A stretch of 64,000 nucleotides of DNA from positions 62,001-126,000 of the forward strand of contig JAIXXZ010000018.1 of the NCBI GenBank assembly GCA_027490465.1, in the 5' to 3' direction. The position numbers and the translations under genes are program-made. Each line of letters starts with the position of its first letter. Position 1 is the stretch's first letter. The stretch is from Oxalobacteraceae bacterium. GTDB taxonomy: Bacteria > Pseudomonadota > Gammaproteobacteria > Burkholderiales > Burkholderiaceae_D. Below are positions 26,365 to 36,813 of this stretch, piece by piece. The notes below the pieces were generated by a model. The model did not search any database, had not been told where the DNA came from, and saw only the letters and a list, made by a program, of their open reading frames with translations.

Positions 26365-28152
26365 ATGCAAAATTTCCCCAAGCTTCTGTCCTCACAAATC
26401 GCGTTCGATATTGCGCGCGTGCTGCTGGACGGTTTCGACAAGCACTATCGCTTGTTTCGACAATCGAGTCAGGCTGCGCGTCGTCATTTCGAACAAATGA
26501 CCTGGAAGCAGGCGCAGGCCGAAGCGCGCGATCGTATCGCGTTTTATGAATTGCGCGTCAAGGAATGCGTGCAGACACTCGAAGATGAATACGACGAGGC
26601 TGACTTGTCTGATACCGTCTGGCGAGAAGTGAAGCTGCATTACATCGGCATGCTGACCGACCATCGTCAACCTGAGCTCGCCGAAACATTTTTTAACTCG
26701 GTGTGCTGCAAGATCCTGCACCGCACCTACTTCAACAACGATTTCATTTTCGTGCGTCCGGCGGTATCCACCGAATACATAGAGCCAGCCGATACCACAC
26801 CGACCTACCGCGTTTACTATCCTGGCGCTGAAGGCCTCGAAAAGTCACTGCGACGCATGGTGACCAATTTTCAATTCAATTGCGAATTCGCCGATCTCGA
26901 CCGGGATGTGTCACAGGCCGCGGCATGGTTGGGTCGTGTGATGGGTCATGCGGCACTCGAACCCAATCATCAGATACAGATATTGTCTAGCCCGTTTTTC
27001 CGCAACAAAGGCGCTTATCTGGTTGGAAAAATTCTCAATGGCGGGCGCGAATATCCTTTCGTGATTCCAGTGCTGCACAATCGTCGTGGCCAGCTGATAC
27101 TCGATACCGTACTCACCGATGTGGGCCTGATCACCCTGTTATTTTCATTTACGCGCGCTTACTTTCAGGTGGATATGGAAGTACCTTCTGCGTATGTGAA
27201 ATTCCTGCGCAGCATGCTGCCCAACAAGCCGCGCAGTGAGATCTACACCATTCTCGGTTTGCAAAAGCAGGGCAAGGCGGCCTTTTATCGCGACTTCCTG
27301 CATCACCTCGCGCACTCGTCCGATCGTTTTGAAATCGCGCCCGGCATTCGCGGCTTGGTGATGGTGGTGTTCTCGCTGCCCTCGTTTCCTTATGTGTTCA
27401 AGGCGATCAAGGATAGTTTTCCACCGCCCAAAGAAACCACGCGCGCATTGGTCAAGGAAAAATATCAGCTGGTCAAATGCCATGACCGCGTTGGTCGCAT
27501 GGCAGACACACTGGAGTACTCGGATGTTGCCTTCCCGCGTTCGCGCTTTTCGGAAGACTTGCTCGCCGAACTGAAAGCCGTAGCGCCCTCCCTGGTCGAG
27601 GAAGATGACGATCAGATTATCGTGCGCCACTTGTACATCGAGCGACGCATGACGCCACTGAACATTTGGCTGACCGAAGCGGAGGCTGCAGGGGATGAGG
27701 TCAAGCTCGAACACGGCGTCATGGAATATGGCAATGCGATCAAGGATCTGGTCGCTGCCAATATTTTCCCCGGCGACATGCTGTACAAAAATTTCGGCGT
27801 CACTCGGCAGGGGCGCGTGGTGTTCTACGATTACGACGAAATTGAGTATATTTCCGATTGCAATTTCCGCGACATACCTGCCCCGCGCAACGAAGAAGAT
27901 GAAATGTCAGCCGAGCCTTGGTATTCGGTGGCGAAAAATGATGTGTTTCCCGAGCAGTTTGGTGTCTTTTTGCTGGGAAATCCCAAGGTCAGGCAATACT
28001 TCATGAAGCATCATGCCGATCTGCTGACAGCAGATTTCTGGCGGCAGAGAAAATTACGGATTCAGGAAGGTCAGGTCGAGGATGTCTTTCCGTATCCGCA
28101 GGAAATCCGATTTATCAACCAGGCAAATCATCCGGCCGTAAAAGCGGCCTGA
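26365..28152 (+). CDS. aceK: AceK, isocitrate dehydrogenase kinase/phosphatase
   Basis: 595-aa bifunctional enzyme that phosphorylates (inactivates) and dephosphorylates isocitrate dehydrogenase, steering isocitrate into the glyoxylate bypass. Recognised by [23 protein letters not shown], the kinase loop [38 protein letters not shown] and [14 protein letters not shown]. Full length. The frame extends upstream, but ATG 26365 ([11 protein letters not shown]) follows liuA by 13 bp. Its place inside a leucine operon is unusual; in enterics it is in aceBAK. Confidence 0.96.
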   Translation: MQNFPKLLSSQIAFDIARVLLDGFDKHYRLFRQSSQAARRHFEQMTWKQAQAEARDRIAFYELRVKECVQTLEDEYDEADLSDTVWREVKLHYIGMLTDHRQPELAETFFNSVCCKILHRTYFNNDFIFVRPAVSTEYIEPADTTPTYRVYYPGAEGLEKSLRRMVTNFQFNCEFADLDRDVSQAAAWLGRVMGHAALEPNHQIQILSSPFFRNKGAYLVGKILNGGREYPFVIPVLHNRRGQLILDTVLTDVGLITLLFSFTRAYFQVDMEVPSAYVKFLRSMLPNKPRSEIYTILGLQKQGKAAFYRDFLHHLAHSSDRFEIAPGIRGLVMVVFSLPSFPYVFKAIKDSFPPPKETTRALVKEKYQLVKCHDRVGRMADTLEYSDVAFPRSRFSEDLLAELKAVAPSLVEEDDDQIIVRHLYIERRMTPLNIWLTEAEAAGDEVKLEHGVMEYGNAIKDLVAANIFPGDMLYKNFGVTRQGRVVFYDYDEIEYISDCNFRDIPAPRNEEDEMSAEPWYSVAKNDVFPEQFGVFLLGNPKVRQYFMKHHADLLTADFWRQRKLRIQEGQVEDVFPYPQEIRFINQANHPAVKAA

Positions 28153-28171
28153 ACTTTTATTGGAGAGAGCA

Positions 28172-29353
28172 ATGCAAGACCCTATCGTGATCGTCGGTGC
28201 AGCACGTACCCCCATGGGTGCTTTTCAGGGCGATTTTTCTTCATTGTCTGCGCATGATCTGGGTGCGGTAGCGATTCGTGCCGCCGTTGAGCGCGCGGGC
28301 ATCAAGGCTGACGTGGTGAACGACGTGATCTTTGGTAACTGCCTGATGGCGGCGCAGGGTCAGGCACCTGCGCGTCAGGCGTCGATCAAGGCTGGCATTC
28401 CCGTATCGGCCGGTGCAGTGACGCTGTCCAAAATGTGCGGCTCGGCAATGCAGTCCACGATCTATGGTTTTGATTCGCTGGTCGCGGGCACCAATGATGT
28501 CGTGGTCACGGGCGGTATGGAATCCATGACCAACGCACCTTACCTGGTGCCGAAAGCGCGCGGCGGCTATCGTATCGGTCATGGCACGCTGTATGACCAC
28601 ATGATGCTCGATGGTTTGGAAGATGCGTATGAAAAAGGTCGCGCAATGGGTACCTATGCCGAGGACTGCTCTGCCAAGTATCAATTTACGCGTGAGGCAC
28701 AAGATGCGTTTGCGATTGAGTCCGTCAAGCGCGCTCAGGCAGCCACTGCCGATGGCAGCTTTGCGTGGGAAATCGCACCGGTCACCGTCGCAGGCCGTGG
28801 CGGCGATGTCGTCATTGACAAGGACGAGGGTCCGCTCAAGGCGAAGATCGACAAGATCCCGCAACTCAAGCCGGCCTTCAAAAAAGATGGCACGATTACC
28901 GCCGCTTCGTCATCGTCCATCAATGATGGTGCCGCAGCGCTGGTGCTGATGCGTGAATCCACTGCAAAAAAACTCGGCGCCAAGCCGATTGCGCGCATCG
29001 TCGCGCATACTCGTCATTCGCAGGAACCCAATTGGTTCACCACCGCACCCGTGGGCGCGATTGAAAAGCTGTACGCAAAGACCGGCTGGAACAGCAAGGA
29101 AGTCGATCTGTTCGAAGTCAATGAAGCCTTTGCCGCGGTTGCGATGGCAGCGATGAAAGAGCACAACATCGCGCATGACAAGATCAATATTCACGGCGGT
29201 GCCTGCGCACTCGGCCATCCGATTGGTGCTTCAGGTGCGCGCATTATCGTCACGCTGCTCGGTGCACTGAAAAAAACCGGCGGCAAGCGTGGTGTGGCCG
29301 CATTGTGCATCGGTGGCGGCGAAGCAACCGCGATGGCGCTGGAGATGGTCTAA
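28172..29353 (+). CDS. Acetyl-CoA acetyltransferase (thiolase)
   Basis: 393-aa thiolase, probably splitting or forming acetoacetyl-CoA. The nucleophilic cysteine is in SKMCGSAMQS (about residue 90), NEAFAAVAM carries the family histidine region, GGACALGHPIGASGARI the catalytic His, and ALCIGGGEATAMALE the second Cys. ATG 28172 has GGAGAG upstream. It fits the end of leucine catabolism, where acetoacetate is converted to acetyl-CoA; degradative versus biosynthetic use is not decidable. Confidence 0.93.
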   Translation: MQDPIVIVGAARTPMGAFQGDFSSLSAHDLGAVAIRAAVERAGIKADVVNDVIFGNCLMAAQGQAPARQASIKAGIPVSAGAVTLSKMCGSAMQSTIYGFDSLVAGTNDVVVTGGMESMTNAPYLVPKARGGYRIGHGTLYDHMMLDGLEDAYEKGRAMGTYAEDCSAKYQFTREAQDAFAIESVKRAQAATADGSFAWEIAPVTVAGRGGDVVIDKDEGPLKAKIDKIPQLKPAFKKDGTITAASSSSINDGAAALVLMRESTAKKLGAKPIARIVAHTRHSQEPNWFTTAPVGAIEKLYAKTGWNSKEVDLFEVNEAFAAVAMAAMKEHNIAHDKINIHGGACALGHPIGASGARIIVTLLGALKKTGGKRGVAALCIGGGEATAMALEMV

Positions 29354-29356
29354 GTC

Positions 29357-30025
29357 ATGACAACGGCCCTGATCATCGGTGCATCGCGCGGTATTGGGCG
29401 CGAGTTTGTTCGTCAGCTGCTGGCGAATAAATACAAGGTATTTGCCACGGCGCGTGATGATGAATCACTCGCTCGTCTGCAATCCGAAGGCGCACAGGCC
29501 ATTCGCACCGATGTCACGGTGCCGGAGTCCCTCGCCGAGCTGCCCTGGCGGCTCGATGGCGAGCAGCTGGATCTCGTGGTGTATGTCGCGGGTGTGTTCG
29601 AATCCTTTGATGGTGCGACCGAACCGCCGGCACTGACTGCTTTCGATGCGACCATGCATGCGAATGTGCTCGGTGCGATGCAATCCATTCCATTACTTGC
29701 GCCTTTGCTGACACCCTCCAATGGTCGCTTTGTGTTCATTACCAGTGGCATGGGTAGCATTGCAGAGGCCGAGTCCAGTATGGGCTGGATATATCGCGCA
29801 TCGAAAGCCGCTTTGAATATGGCCGTGCACTCGGCCAGTCATGATTATCCGAACATTGCGCTTATCACCATGAATCCGGGTTGGGTCCAAACCGACATGG
29901 GTGGCTCAGGTGCGCCGACATCGGTGACGGAGAGCGTGGCGGGTATGCTGAGTGTGATTGGCAAGCTCGGATTGTCGGATAGCGGCAGTTTTCAGAGTTA
30001 TGACGGCAGGAAGATGGCTTGGTAA
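29357..30025 (+). CDS. Short-chain dehydrogenase (C-factor-like)
   Basis: 222-aa SDR with the cofactor motif IGASRGIGREFV and the active site YRASKAALN (Tyr-x3-Lys) after an upstream Ser (ITSGMGS). The ending with MNPGWVQTDMGG is typical of the sniffer/C-signal subgroup, whose substrates are mostly unknown. It is only 3 bp after the thiolase stop and therefore in the same operon; a 318-bp repeat-rich gap follows. Confidence 0.87.
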   Translation: MTTALIIGASRGIGREFVRQLLANKYKVFATARDDESLARLQSEGAQAIRTDVTVPESLAELPWRLDGEQLDLVVYVAGVFESFDGATEPPALTAFDATMHANVLGAMQSIPLLAPLLTPSNGRFVFITSGMGSIAEAESSMGWIYRASKAALNMAVHSASHDYPNIALITMNPGWVQTDMGGSGAPTSVTESVAGMLSVIGKLGLSDSGSFQSYDGRKMAW

Positions 30026-30112
30026 TGATGTTGTTGTAGGTGCCCGCGCTAGGGTTGCGTTTTAGAGGTCGTTTGTGTTCAACGAAAGCCACCGGGTCTG
30101 CAAGGAAAGACG

Positions 30113-30254
30113 CTGGATCCCGGCTTCCGCCGGGAGCGAGTGGGGAATTTGGATCGCATGCGATCCGTCCACGCAGCGGTCATCACATGCAGGTGATGAC
30201 GTTTCAGAAGCTGTTGGCCGTAATGTCGTCATCCCGGCGGAAGCCGGGATCCAG
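30113..30254. repeat. Nested palindromic repeat block (REP/BIME-like)
   Basis: A 23-bp segment at 30113-30135 is exactly reverse-complemented at 30232-30254; its core is GGATCCCGGCTTCCGCCGGG. Between the arms lie two more palindromes: GGATCGCATGCGATCC (30151-30166) and GTCATCAC-ATGCAG-GTGATGAC (30179-30200). The GATCCCGGC/GCCGGGATC core also occurs at 8304-8325. The block occupies the gap between the SDR gene (ends 30025) and the acyl-CoA dehydrogenase gene (starts 30343). The rest of the gap shows no gene. Confidence 0.75.
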
Positions 30255-30342
30255 TGCCGTTGCTTTAATGATGTGTACTTAGTACAAGACAGAATTCAAC
30301 AAAACTGTATTCATCAATGACAGCAGTTGATAACAAAAACCA

Positions 30343-31473
30343 ATGGTCCTGACCGAACAACACCAGATGATCCGCGATGCGCTGCGTGAATTTTCACAGC
30401 AGCAGCTCGTGCCGCATGCTGCGCGCTGGGATCGCGAGCGCGAGTTTCCGCGTGAGGCTTTGGCACAGCTGGCTTCATTGGGCGCATTTGGTGTAGCAGT
30501 ACCTGAGTCACTCGGCGGCGCCGGACTGGATTATCTGGCGCTGGCCTTGGTCATTGAAGAAATCGCCGCAGGTGATGGCGGCACCTCCACGATCATCTCC
30601 GTCAACAACTGTCCGGTGTGCAGCATTGGCATGTCCTATGCGAGCGACGCACAGAAAAAGCAGTGGCTGATGCCACTGGCCGCCGGAAAAATGCTCGGTG
30701 CATTCGCGCTAACCGAGCCGCATGCGGGCAGTGATGCCTCTGCACTGCGCACTACTGCCACGCGCGATGGCGACAGTTATGTGCTGAACGGCGTGAAGCA
30801 ATTCATCACCAGCGGCAAAAATGCCGACGTTACTATTGTGCTGGCAGTGACAGACAAGGCAGCCGGCAAGCGCGGTATCAGCGCTTTTTGGGTGCCCACA
30901 AATACCCCCGGCTATATCGTTGCGCGTATTGAGGAAAAGCTCGGCCAGCATTCGTCGGATACCGCGCAGCTGATTTTCGAGAACTGCCGTGTGCCCGCCG
31001 ATCAGATGATTGGTGAAGAGGGTATGGGCTACAAGATTGCCTTGTCCGGTCTGGAAGGTGGCCGTATCGGTATCGCTGCGCAATCGGTGGGCATGGCACG
31101 CGCTGCTTTTGATGCCGCACTGTTGTATGCCAAAGACCGGCAGAGTTTTGACAAGCCTTTGTTTGAACATCAGGCGGTGCAGTTTCGGCTGGCTGACATG
31201 GCTACGCGTCTGGAAGCAGCGCGTCAGATGGTCTGGCATGCAGCGAGCATGAAAGATGCGGGCCTGCCCTGCTTGAAAGAAGCGGCAATGGCCAAGCTGT
31301 TCGCCAGTGAAGTCGCCGAACAAATTTGCAGCGAGGCGATACAGATTCATGGTGGCTATGGCTATCTGGCCGATTTTCCAGTCGAGCGCATTTATCGTGA
31401 TGTGCGGGTGTGCCAGATCTATGAAGGTACCAGTGACATACAAAAAATTCTGATTGGTCGTGCGTTAGCGTAA
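30343..31473 (+). CDS. Acyl-CoA dehydrogenase (short/branched chain)
   Basis: 376-aa flavoprotein of the SCAD class. AFALTEPHAGSDASAL is the mid-domain signature, ENCRVPADQMIGEEG follows, and the C-terminal IYEGTSDIQKILIGR carries the catalytic Glu in the short-chain position, unlike LiuA. Likely a butyryl- or 2-methyl-branched-chain acyl-CoA dehydrogenase, which would serve isoleucine/valine or fatty acid breakdown beside leucine catabolism. The ribosome-binding site is weak. It precedes the liuB block. Confidence 0.92.
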   Translation: MVLTEQHQMIRDALREFSQQQLVPHAARWDREREFPREALAQLASLGAFGVAVPESLGGAGLDYLALALVIEEIAAGDGGTSTIISVNNCPVCSIGMSYASDAQKKQWLMPLAAGKMLGAFALTEPHAGSDASALRTTATRDGDSYVLNGVKQFITSGKNADVTIVLAVTDKAAGKRGISAFWVPTNTPGYIVARIEEKLGQHSSDTAQLIFENCRVPADQMIGEEGMGYKIALSGLEGGRIGIAAQSVGMARAAFDAALLYAKDRQSFDKPLFEHQAVQFRLADMATRLEAARQMVWHAASMKDAGLPCLKEAAMAKLFASEVAEQICSEAIQIHGGYGYLADFPVERIYRDVRVCQIYEGTSDIQKILIGRALA

Positions 31474-31478
31474 ATTCG

Positions 31479-31874
31479 ATGAGTAAAAACAACAAGCCTT
31501 GCCCTTGTGGTGGGCCATCGCTGGATGAATGCTGTGGCCGTTTTATAAGCAGAGAGCGTAGTCCCGATACAGCGGAACAGTTAATGCGTTCACGCTATAC
31601 CGCCTACGTGACCGGTAATGAAGATTACCTCAAAGCCAGCTGGCATCCGTCCACCTGCCCTGCGGAGCAGCTCACCGATGCGTCGATTAAATGGCTGGCG
31701 CTCGAGCTGCGTTCCGCCGAGGAGCAGGGTGATGAGGCCACGGTGGAATTCGTCGCGCGTTGTCGTGTTGGCGGGCGTGGGCATCGTTTGCACGAAACCA
31801 GTCGTTTTGTGCGTGAGGCGGGTCAGTGGTTGTATCTCGATGGTACGTTTGAAAAAAATGACAAAGGTCAGTGA
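31479..31874 (+). CDS. YchJ-family SEC-C motif protein
   Basis: 131 aa. The N-terminal [14 protein letters not shown] cysteine cluster resembles the SEC-C zinc motif, followed by the conserved [23 protein letters not shown] and VEFVARCR...[18 protein letters not shown] of the YchJ/UPF0225 family. An NTF2-like fold is known for the family; no biochemical role is established. It is embedded in the liu operon with 5 bp before and 2 bp after, so it is co-transcribed. Confidence 0.9.
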   Translation: MSKNNKPCPCGGPSLDECCGRFISRERSPDTAEQLMRSRYTAYVTGNEDYLKASWHPSTCPAEQLTDASIKWLALELRSAEEQGDEATVEFVARCRVGGRGHRLHETSRFVREAGQWLYLDGTFEKNDKGQ

Positions 31875-31876
31875 AC

Positions 31877-33484
31877 ATGCCCGTTCTTGAATCCAAACTC
31901 AATCCACGGTCTGCCGATTATCTGGCCAATGCCACTGCGATGCAGGCGCTGGTGGATGATCTGCGCGCGCATTGCGAAAAACTGGCGCTCGGCGGTGGCG
32001 AGGATGCGCGTAAAAAACACACGGATCGTGGCAAGCTGCTGCCACGCGAGCGCGTGAATCAGTTACTCGATCCTGGCACACCCTTTCTCGAATTTTCGCA
32101 GCTCGCGGCATTCAATATGTACGACAACGCCGCGCCATCGGCGGGCATCATCACCGGCATAGGGCGAGTCAAGGGTCAAGAGTGCGTAATCGTGTGCAAC
32201 GACGCGACCGTTAAAGGGGGTACTTATTACCCAATGACGGCGAAAAAGCATTTGCGTGCTCAGGAAATCGCGCAGCAGAATCACCTGCCCTGCATTTATC
32301 TGGTGGATTCGGGCGGTGCCAATTTGCCGAATCAAGATGATGTATTCGCCGACCGCGAGCACTTTGGCCGAATTTTTTATAACCAGGCGCAGATGTCGTC
32401 GCAAGGCATACCGCAAATCGCCGTGGTGATGGGTTCATGTACCGCCGGTGGCGCGTATGTGCCGGCGATGAGTGACGAATCCATTATCGTCAAAAATCAG
32501 GGTACGATTTTTCTTGGTGGTCCGCCGCTGGTGAAAGCCGCCACGGGCGAAGTGGTGAGTGCCGAAGATCTTGGCGGTGGTGATGTACATACCCGGCTGT
32601 CAGGCGTGGTGGATCATCTGGCGCAGGATGATCATCACGCACTCTCCATTGCTCGCAATATTGTCGGTCACCTCAATCGCAGCAAGGCATCCCAATTGCA
32701 GCGCCGCGAAAGTGTTGAGCCCAAATACGATACTCGCGACATCTACGGTGCGATTCCCACCGACACACGCAAACCCTACGATGTGCGCGAGGTGATTGCG
32801 CGCATTGTGGATGGCAGTGAGTTTGATGAATTCAAGGCGCGTTTTGGCAGCACCCTGGTGTGCGGCTTTGCGCATTTGTACGGCATGCCCGTGGGTGTGA
32901 TCGCCAACAATGGCATTCTGTTTTCCGAGTCTGCCGTCAAGGGCGCGCATTTCATCGAGCTCTGCTGTCAGCGCAAGATACCGCTCATTTTCCTGCAAAA
33001 CATCACCGGCTTCATGGTGGGACGCAAGTATGAGAACGAAGGCATTGCCCGTCATGGCGCGAAGATGGTGACTGCAGTGGCGACTGCCGCTGTGCCTAAA
33101 TTCACCGTGATTATTGGTGGCAGTTTTGGTGCCGGTAACTACGGCATGTGCGGCCGTGCTTTCTCGCCGCGCATGTTGTGGATGTGGCCCAATGCACGTA
33201 TTTCGGTCATGGGTGGCGAACAGGCAGCCAGTGTACTGGCGACGGTTCGACGTGATGGCATCGAGGCCCGTGGTGGCAGCTGGTCGGCGGAAGAAGAGGC
33301 CGCGTTCAAGACGCCGATTCGCGAACAATACGAAGTGCAAGGCCATCCCTACTATGCGAGCGCGCGGCTCTGGGATGATGGCGTGATTGATCCGGCCGAC
33401 ACACGCACGGTGCTCGGACTGGGATTGTCGGCTGCTCTCAACGCACCTATTCCCGACACCAAATTCGGTTTGTTCAGAATGTGA
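31877..33484 (+). CDS. liuB: LiuB, methylcrotonyl-CoA carboxylase carboxyltransferase subunit
   Basis: 535-aa beta subunit of biotin-dependent methylcrotonyl-CoA carboxylase, transferring CO2 from carboxybiotin to 3-methylcrotonyl-CoA. Tandem crotonase-like domains are marked by [53 protein letters not shown] and [24 protein letters not shown] 31877 is preferred to GTG 31871. The stop overlaps the start of bioA, so the alpha subunit gene is separated from it by bioA. Confidence 0.96.
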   Translation: MPVLESKLNPRSADYLANATAMQALVDDLRAHCEKLALGGGEDARKKHTDRGKLLPRERVNQLLDPGTPFLEFSQLAAFNMYDNAAPSAGIITGIGRVKGQECVIVCNDATVKGGTYYPMTAKKHLRAQEIAQQNHLPCIYLVDSGGANLPNQDDVFADREHFGRIFYNQAQMSSQGIPQIAVVMGSCTAGGAYVPAMSDESIIVKNQGTIFLGGPPLVKAATGEVVSAEDLGGGDVHTRLSGVVDHLAQDDHHALSIARNIVGHLNRSKASQLQRRESVEPKYDTRDIYGAIPTDTRKPYDVREVIARIVDGSEFDEFKARFGSTLVCGFAHLYGMPVGVIANNGILFSESAVKGAHFIELCCQRKIPLIFLQNITGFMVGRKYENEGIARHGAKMVTAVATAAVPKFTVIIGGSFGAGNYGMCGRAFSPRMLWMWPNARISVMGGEQAASVLATVRRDGIEARGGSWSAEEEAAFKTPIREQYEVQGHPYYASARLWDDGVIDPADTRTVLGLGLSAALNAPIPDTKFGLFRM

Positions 33485-34806
33485 TGCAAAGCGCCGACGA
33501 TTGGGTAACGCGCAGTCTGGCCAGTGTCTGGCATCCCTGCACGCAAATGCAGCATCATGAAACCATGCCACTGGTCGCCATCAGTCATGGGCGCGGCGCA
33601 TGGTTGTATGACCATCAGGGCCAGCGCTATCTTGACGCGGTCAGTTCGTGGTGGGTGAATTTATTCGGTCACGCGAATCCTCGTATCAACGAGGCTTTGA
33701 AAGACCAGCTCGACCGGCTCGAGCACGCAATGCTCGCCGGCTTCACCCATGAGCCGGTGGTGCAGTTGTCCGAGCGCCTCGCCGCAAAAACCAGGCATGC
33801 GCTGGGCCATTGCTTTTATGCGTCCGATGGTGCGTCGGCGGTGGAGATCGCGCTGAAAATGAGCTTTCATTATTGGCGCAACAGCGGGCGGTCAGAGAAG
33901 CAGGAATTCGTCTGCCTGCAGGGCAGTTATCACGGTGAGACCGTGGGCGCGCTGGGAGTCACCGATGTGCCGGTATTCACCGAGGCCTATGGTGGGATGT
34001 ATCAGCGTGCGCATGTGGTGATGAGTCCCGACGCGCGTCAGGCAAAGTCGGGTGAGAGCGATGCGGATGTTGCCGTGCGCGCGATACAAGCGATGCGCAC
34101 TTTGCTCGAGCGTCGCTCTGACAAGATCGCCGCGGTCATCGTTGAGCCGCTGGTGCAATGCGCCGTGGGCATGGCGATGCATGCTCCCGACTATCTGCGC
34201 CAGTTGCGTGCGCTGTGTGATGAATTCGCCGTACATCTGATCGCCGACGAGATCGCTGTCGGTTGCGGCCGCACCGGCACTTTCTTCGCCTGCGAGCAGG
34301 CAGCGATCTGGCCTGATTTTTTGTGTCTGTCCAAGGGGATCAGCGGCGGCTATCTTCCGCTGTCGCTGGTCATGACGACCGATAACGTCTATCAGGCTTT
34401 TTATCATCCTGAGGTGGCACGCGGTTTCCTGCATTCGCATTCCTACACTGGTAATCCGCTGGCGTGTCGTGCTGCACTGGCGACCTTGCAGATTTTTGAT
34501 GACGATGATGTGATCAGCCATAACCAGCTGCGCGCAAAAAAACTCGCACAGGCCTTGCAGCCGATCGCAGCGCATCCTCAGGTGAGTCACGTTCGTCAGC
34601 GCGGCATGATTGCTGCCTTTGATGTATCGCCGACCGTCAGAGAAGGATTTGCGCGGCGATTTTTCACCACAGCCTTGCAAAAAGAATTATTGCTGCGCCC
34701 GATAGGTACGACGGTGTACTGGATGCCGCCTTTTATGCTGTCAGATGAGGAGATGACTTTGCTGGGCGAGAGAACGCTGGAAGTTTTGCAACTGACCACA
34801 CTATAA
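33484..34806 (+). CDS. bioA: BioA, adenosylmethionine-8-amino-7-oxononanoate aminotransferase
   Basis: 440-aa PLP aminotransferase that uses S-adenosylmethionine to make 7,8-diaminopelargonate in biotin synthesis. VWHPCTQMQ, the SSWWVNLFGHANPRI segment, FYASDGASAVEIALKM, LIADEIAVGCGRTGTFFACE and the PLP lysine in LCLSKGISGGYLPLS match BioA rather than general omega-transaminases. Coupled to liuB (TGATG) and 21 bp before liuD. No other bio genes are nearby. Confidence 0.92.
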   Translation: MQSADDWVTRSLASVWHPCTQMQHHETMPLVAISHGRGAWLYDHQGQRYLDAVSSWWVNLFGHANPRINEALKDQLDRLEHAMLAGFTHEPVVQLSERLAAKTRHALGHCFYASDGASAVEIALKMSFHYWRNSGRSEKQEFVCLQGSYHGETVGALGVTDVPVFTEAYGGMYQRAHVVMSPDARQAKSGESDADVAVRAIQAMRTLLERRSDKIAAVIVEPLVQCAVGMAMHAPDYLRQLRALCDEFAVHLIADEIAVGCGRTGTFFACEQAAIWPDFLCLSKGISGGYLPLSLVMTTDNVYQAFYHPEVARGFLHSHSYTGNPLACRAALATLQIFDDDDVISHNQLRAKKLAQALQPIAAHPQVSHVRQRGMIAAFDVSPTVREGFARRFFTTALQKELLLRPIGTTVYWMPPFMLSDEEMTLLGERTLEVLQLTTL

Positions 34807-34827
34807 AAAAGCACCGGAGCATGAACG

Positions 34828-36813
34828 ATGTTCAAAAAGATTCTCATCGCTAATCGTGGCGAAATTGCTTGTCGTGTTGCTGCGACCGCGCGCCGTATGG
34901 GCATACAGTCGGTCGCCGTGTATTCCGATGCGGATGCGCATGCGCGTCATGTGACTTTTTGCGATGAAGCGATCGCCATTGGCCCGGCAGCTGCGAGTGA
35001 AAGTTATCTGAATATCGATCGCGTCATTGCGGCAGCAAAACAATCGGGCGCGGAAGCGATTCACCCCGGCTACGGTTTCCTTTCGGAGAATGAAGCCTTT
35101 GCTGCGGCGTGCGAGAAAGCCGGACTGGTATTCATAGGCCCACCAGCATCGGCGATTCGTGCGATGGGTTCCAAATCTGCGGCCAAGTCGCTGATGGAAA
35201 AGGCACAGGTGCCGCTGGTACCCGGCTACCACGGTGACAATCAGGATCCGGTATTTCTTCAGGGGCAGGCCGATCAGATCGGCTATCCCGTACTGCTCAA
35301 AGCCACTGCGGGGGGTGGTGGTAAAGGCATGCGCATAGTGACACGATCAGAAGATTTTGCGGATGCGCTGTCTTCCTGCCAGCGCGAAGCGAAAAACAGT
35401 TTTGGCGATGAGCGGGTGCTGGTTGAAAAATACCTTACTCGTCCGCGTCATATCGAAATACAGATTTTTGCAGACACGCAGGGTAACTGCGTGAGCTTGT
35501 TCGAGCGCGATTGCTCGGTGCAGCGTCGTCATCAGAAAGTGCTGGAAGAAGCGCCGGCACCTGGTATGAGTGAGGAGCGTCGTCAGGCGATGAGTGCAGC
35601 GGCGGTCGCTGCTGCCAAGGCGGTGGCTTATGTAGGCGCAGGCACGGTCGAATTCATCGCGAATCAAGACGGCAGTTTTTACTTCATGGAGATGAACACG
35701 CGTCTGCAAGTCGAGCATCCGGTGACAGAAATGATTACGGGCACTGATCTGGTGGAATGGCAGCTGCGCGTGGCGGCTGGCGAGCGTCTGCCCCAGTTGC
35801 AACATGAACTCACGATAACGGGCCATGCGATTGAGGCGCGCATCTACGCAGAAAATCCCGAGAAAGGATTTTTGCCATCGACGGGCAGGCTCGATTATTT
35901 ACACATGCCGCAAGCCGTGCAATTCACGCAAGGTGCAGTGCGTATTGATGCCGGTGTCACGCAAGGCGATGTGATTTCGCCTTTTTATGATCCAATGATT
36001 GCCAAGCTGATCGTGCATGGAAAAGACAGAGCGGAGGCATTGGCACGCATGGCGCAGGCGCTGGCTGCTTTTCAGGTGGTGGGGCCGGCGACGAATGTCG
36101 CTTTCCTTGGTCGCTTGATTGCCAGCGAACCGTTTGCTGCTGCCGATCTTGATACCGGCCTGATCGAGCGTCACCATGACAGCCTGTTTCCCCAACCGCA
36201 AACCCTGCCGCTGGCGGTGCTGGCACTGGCGGCGGTCAGCCTTGTGCGCTCAGCTACATCGGCCACAGGCGAGCCCTGGGCGCAGCTGTCGGGGTGGCGC
36301 ATGAATAGTACGTATCAACGCAGCTTTGCATTTTCATCTGAGGCTGGGGTGCAGACCATACAACTGTCGTATCGTCGTGATGCGCTGTGGCTTGAGGCAG
36401 GCGATTTACAAGTTCCACTGAAAGATATCAGCGTTAGTCAGGCCGCCGTGCAGGTGCGCATGGATGGTCTGCAATTGCAGGGCCATGTCGTGAGGCAGCA
36501 GGATACCTTTCATGTATTTCACGCGGGTCATCACTGGCAAATTCTGTGGCGCGACCCGATTGCGCATGCCGGTGAAGGTGAGGCGGACGAAGGCCGGCTG
36601 ACTGCACCCATGCCGGGCAAAATCATTGCATTGCTGGTGAGTGCAGGTGAGCGCGTTGCCCGAGGCGCACCGTTGCTCATCATGGAGGCGATGAAAATGG
36701 AGCACACCATCAATGCACCCAGTGATGGCACGGTGAGCGAGTTGTTGTATGCCGTGGGCGATCAGGTGGATGAAGGCGCGCAGCTGCTCAGCTTGTCGGT
36801 TGGGGAGGCGTGA
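34828..36813 (+). CDS. liuD: LiuD, methylcrotonyl-CoA carboxylase biotin subunit
   Basis: 661-aa alpha subunit: biotin carboxylase (KILIANRGEIACRVA; ATP-grasp loop KATAGGGGKGMRIV; EMNTRLQVEHPVTEMITGTDLVEWQ), a BT/linker domain, then a biotinyl domain whose lysine lies in IMEAMKMEHTI. It carboxylates its own biotin with ATP and bicarbonate. Good AGCACCGGAGC ribosome-binding region. The stop overlaps the liuE start. Confidence 0.96.
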   Translation: MFKKILIANRGEIACRVAATARRMGIQSVAVYSDADAHARHVTFCDEAIAIGPAAASESYLNIDRVIAAAKQSGAEAIHPGYGFLSENEAFAAACEKAGLVFIGPPASAIRAMGSKSAAKSLMEKAQVPLVPGYHGDNQDPVFLQGQADQIGYPVLLKATAGGGGKGMRIVTRSEDFADALSSCQREAKNSFGDERVLVEKYLTRPRHIEIQIFADTQGNCVSLFERDCSVQRRHQKVLEEAPAPGMSEERRQAMSAAAVAAAKAVAYVGAGTVEFIANQDGSFYFMEMNTRLQVEHPVTEMITGTDLVEWQLRVAAGERLPQLQHELTITGHAIEARIYAENPEKGFLPSTGRLDYLHMPQAVQFTQGAVRIDAGVTQGDVISPFYDPMIAKLIVHGKDRAEALARMAQALAAFQVVGPATNVAFLGRLIASEPFAAADLDTGLIERHHDSLFPQPQTLPLAVLALAAVSLVRSATSATGEPWAQLSGWRMNSTYQRSFAFSSEAGVQTIQLSYRRDALWLEAGDLQVPLKDISVSQAAVQVRMDGLQLQGHVVRQQDTFHVFHAGHHWQILWRDPIAHAGEGEADEGRLTAPMPGKIIALLVSAGERVARGAPLLIMEAMKMEHTINAPSDGTVSELLYAVGDQVDEGAQLLSLSVGEA

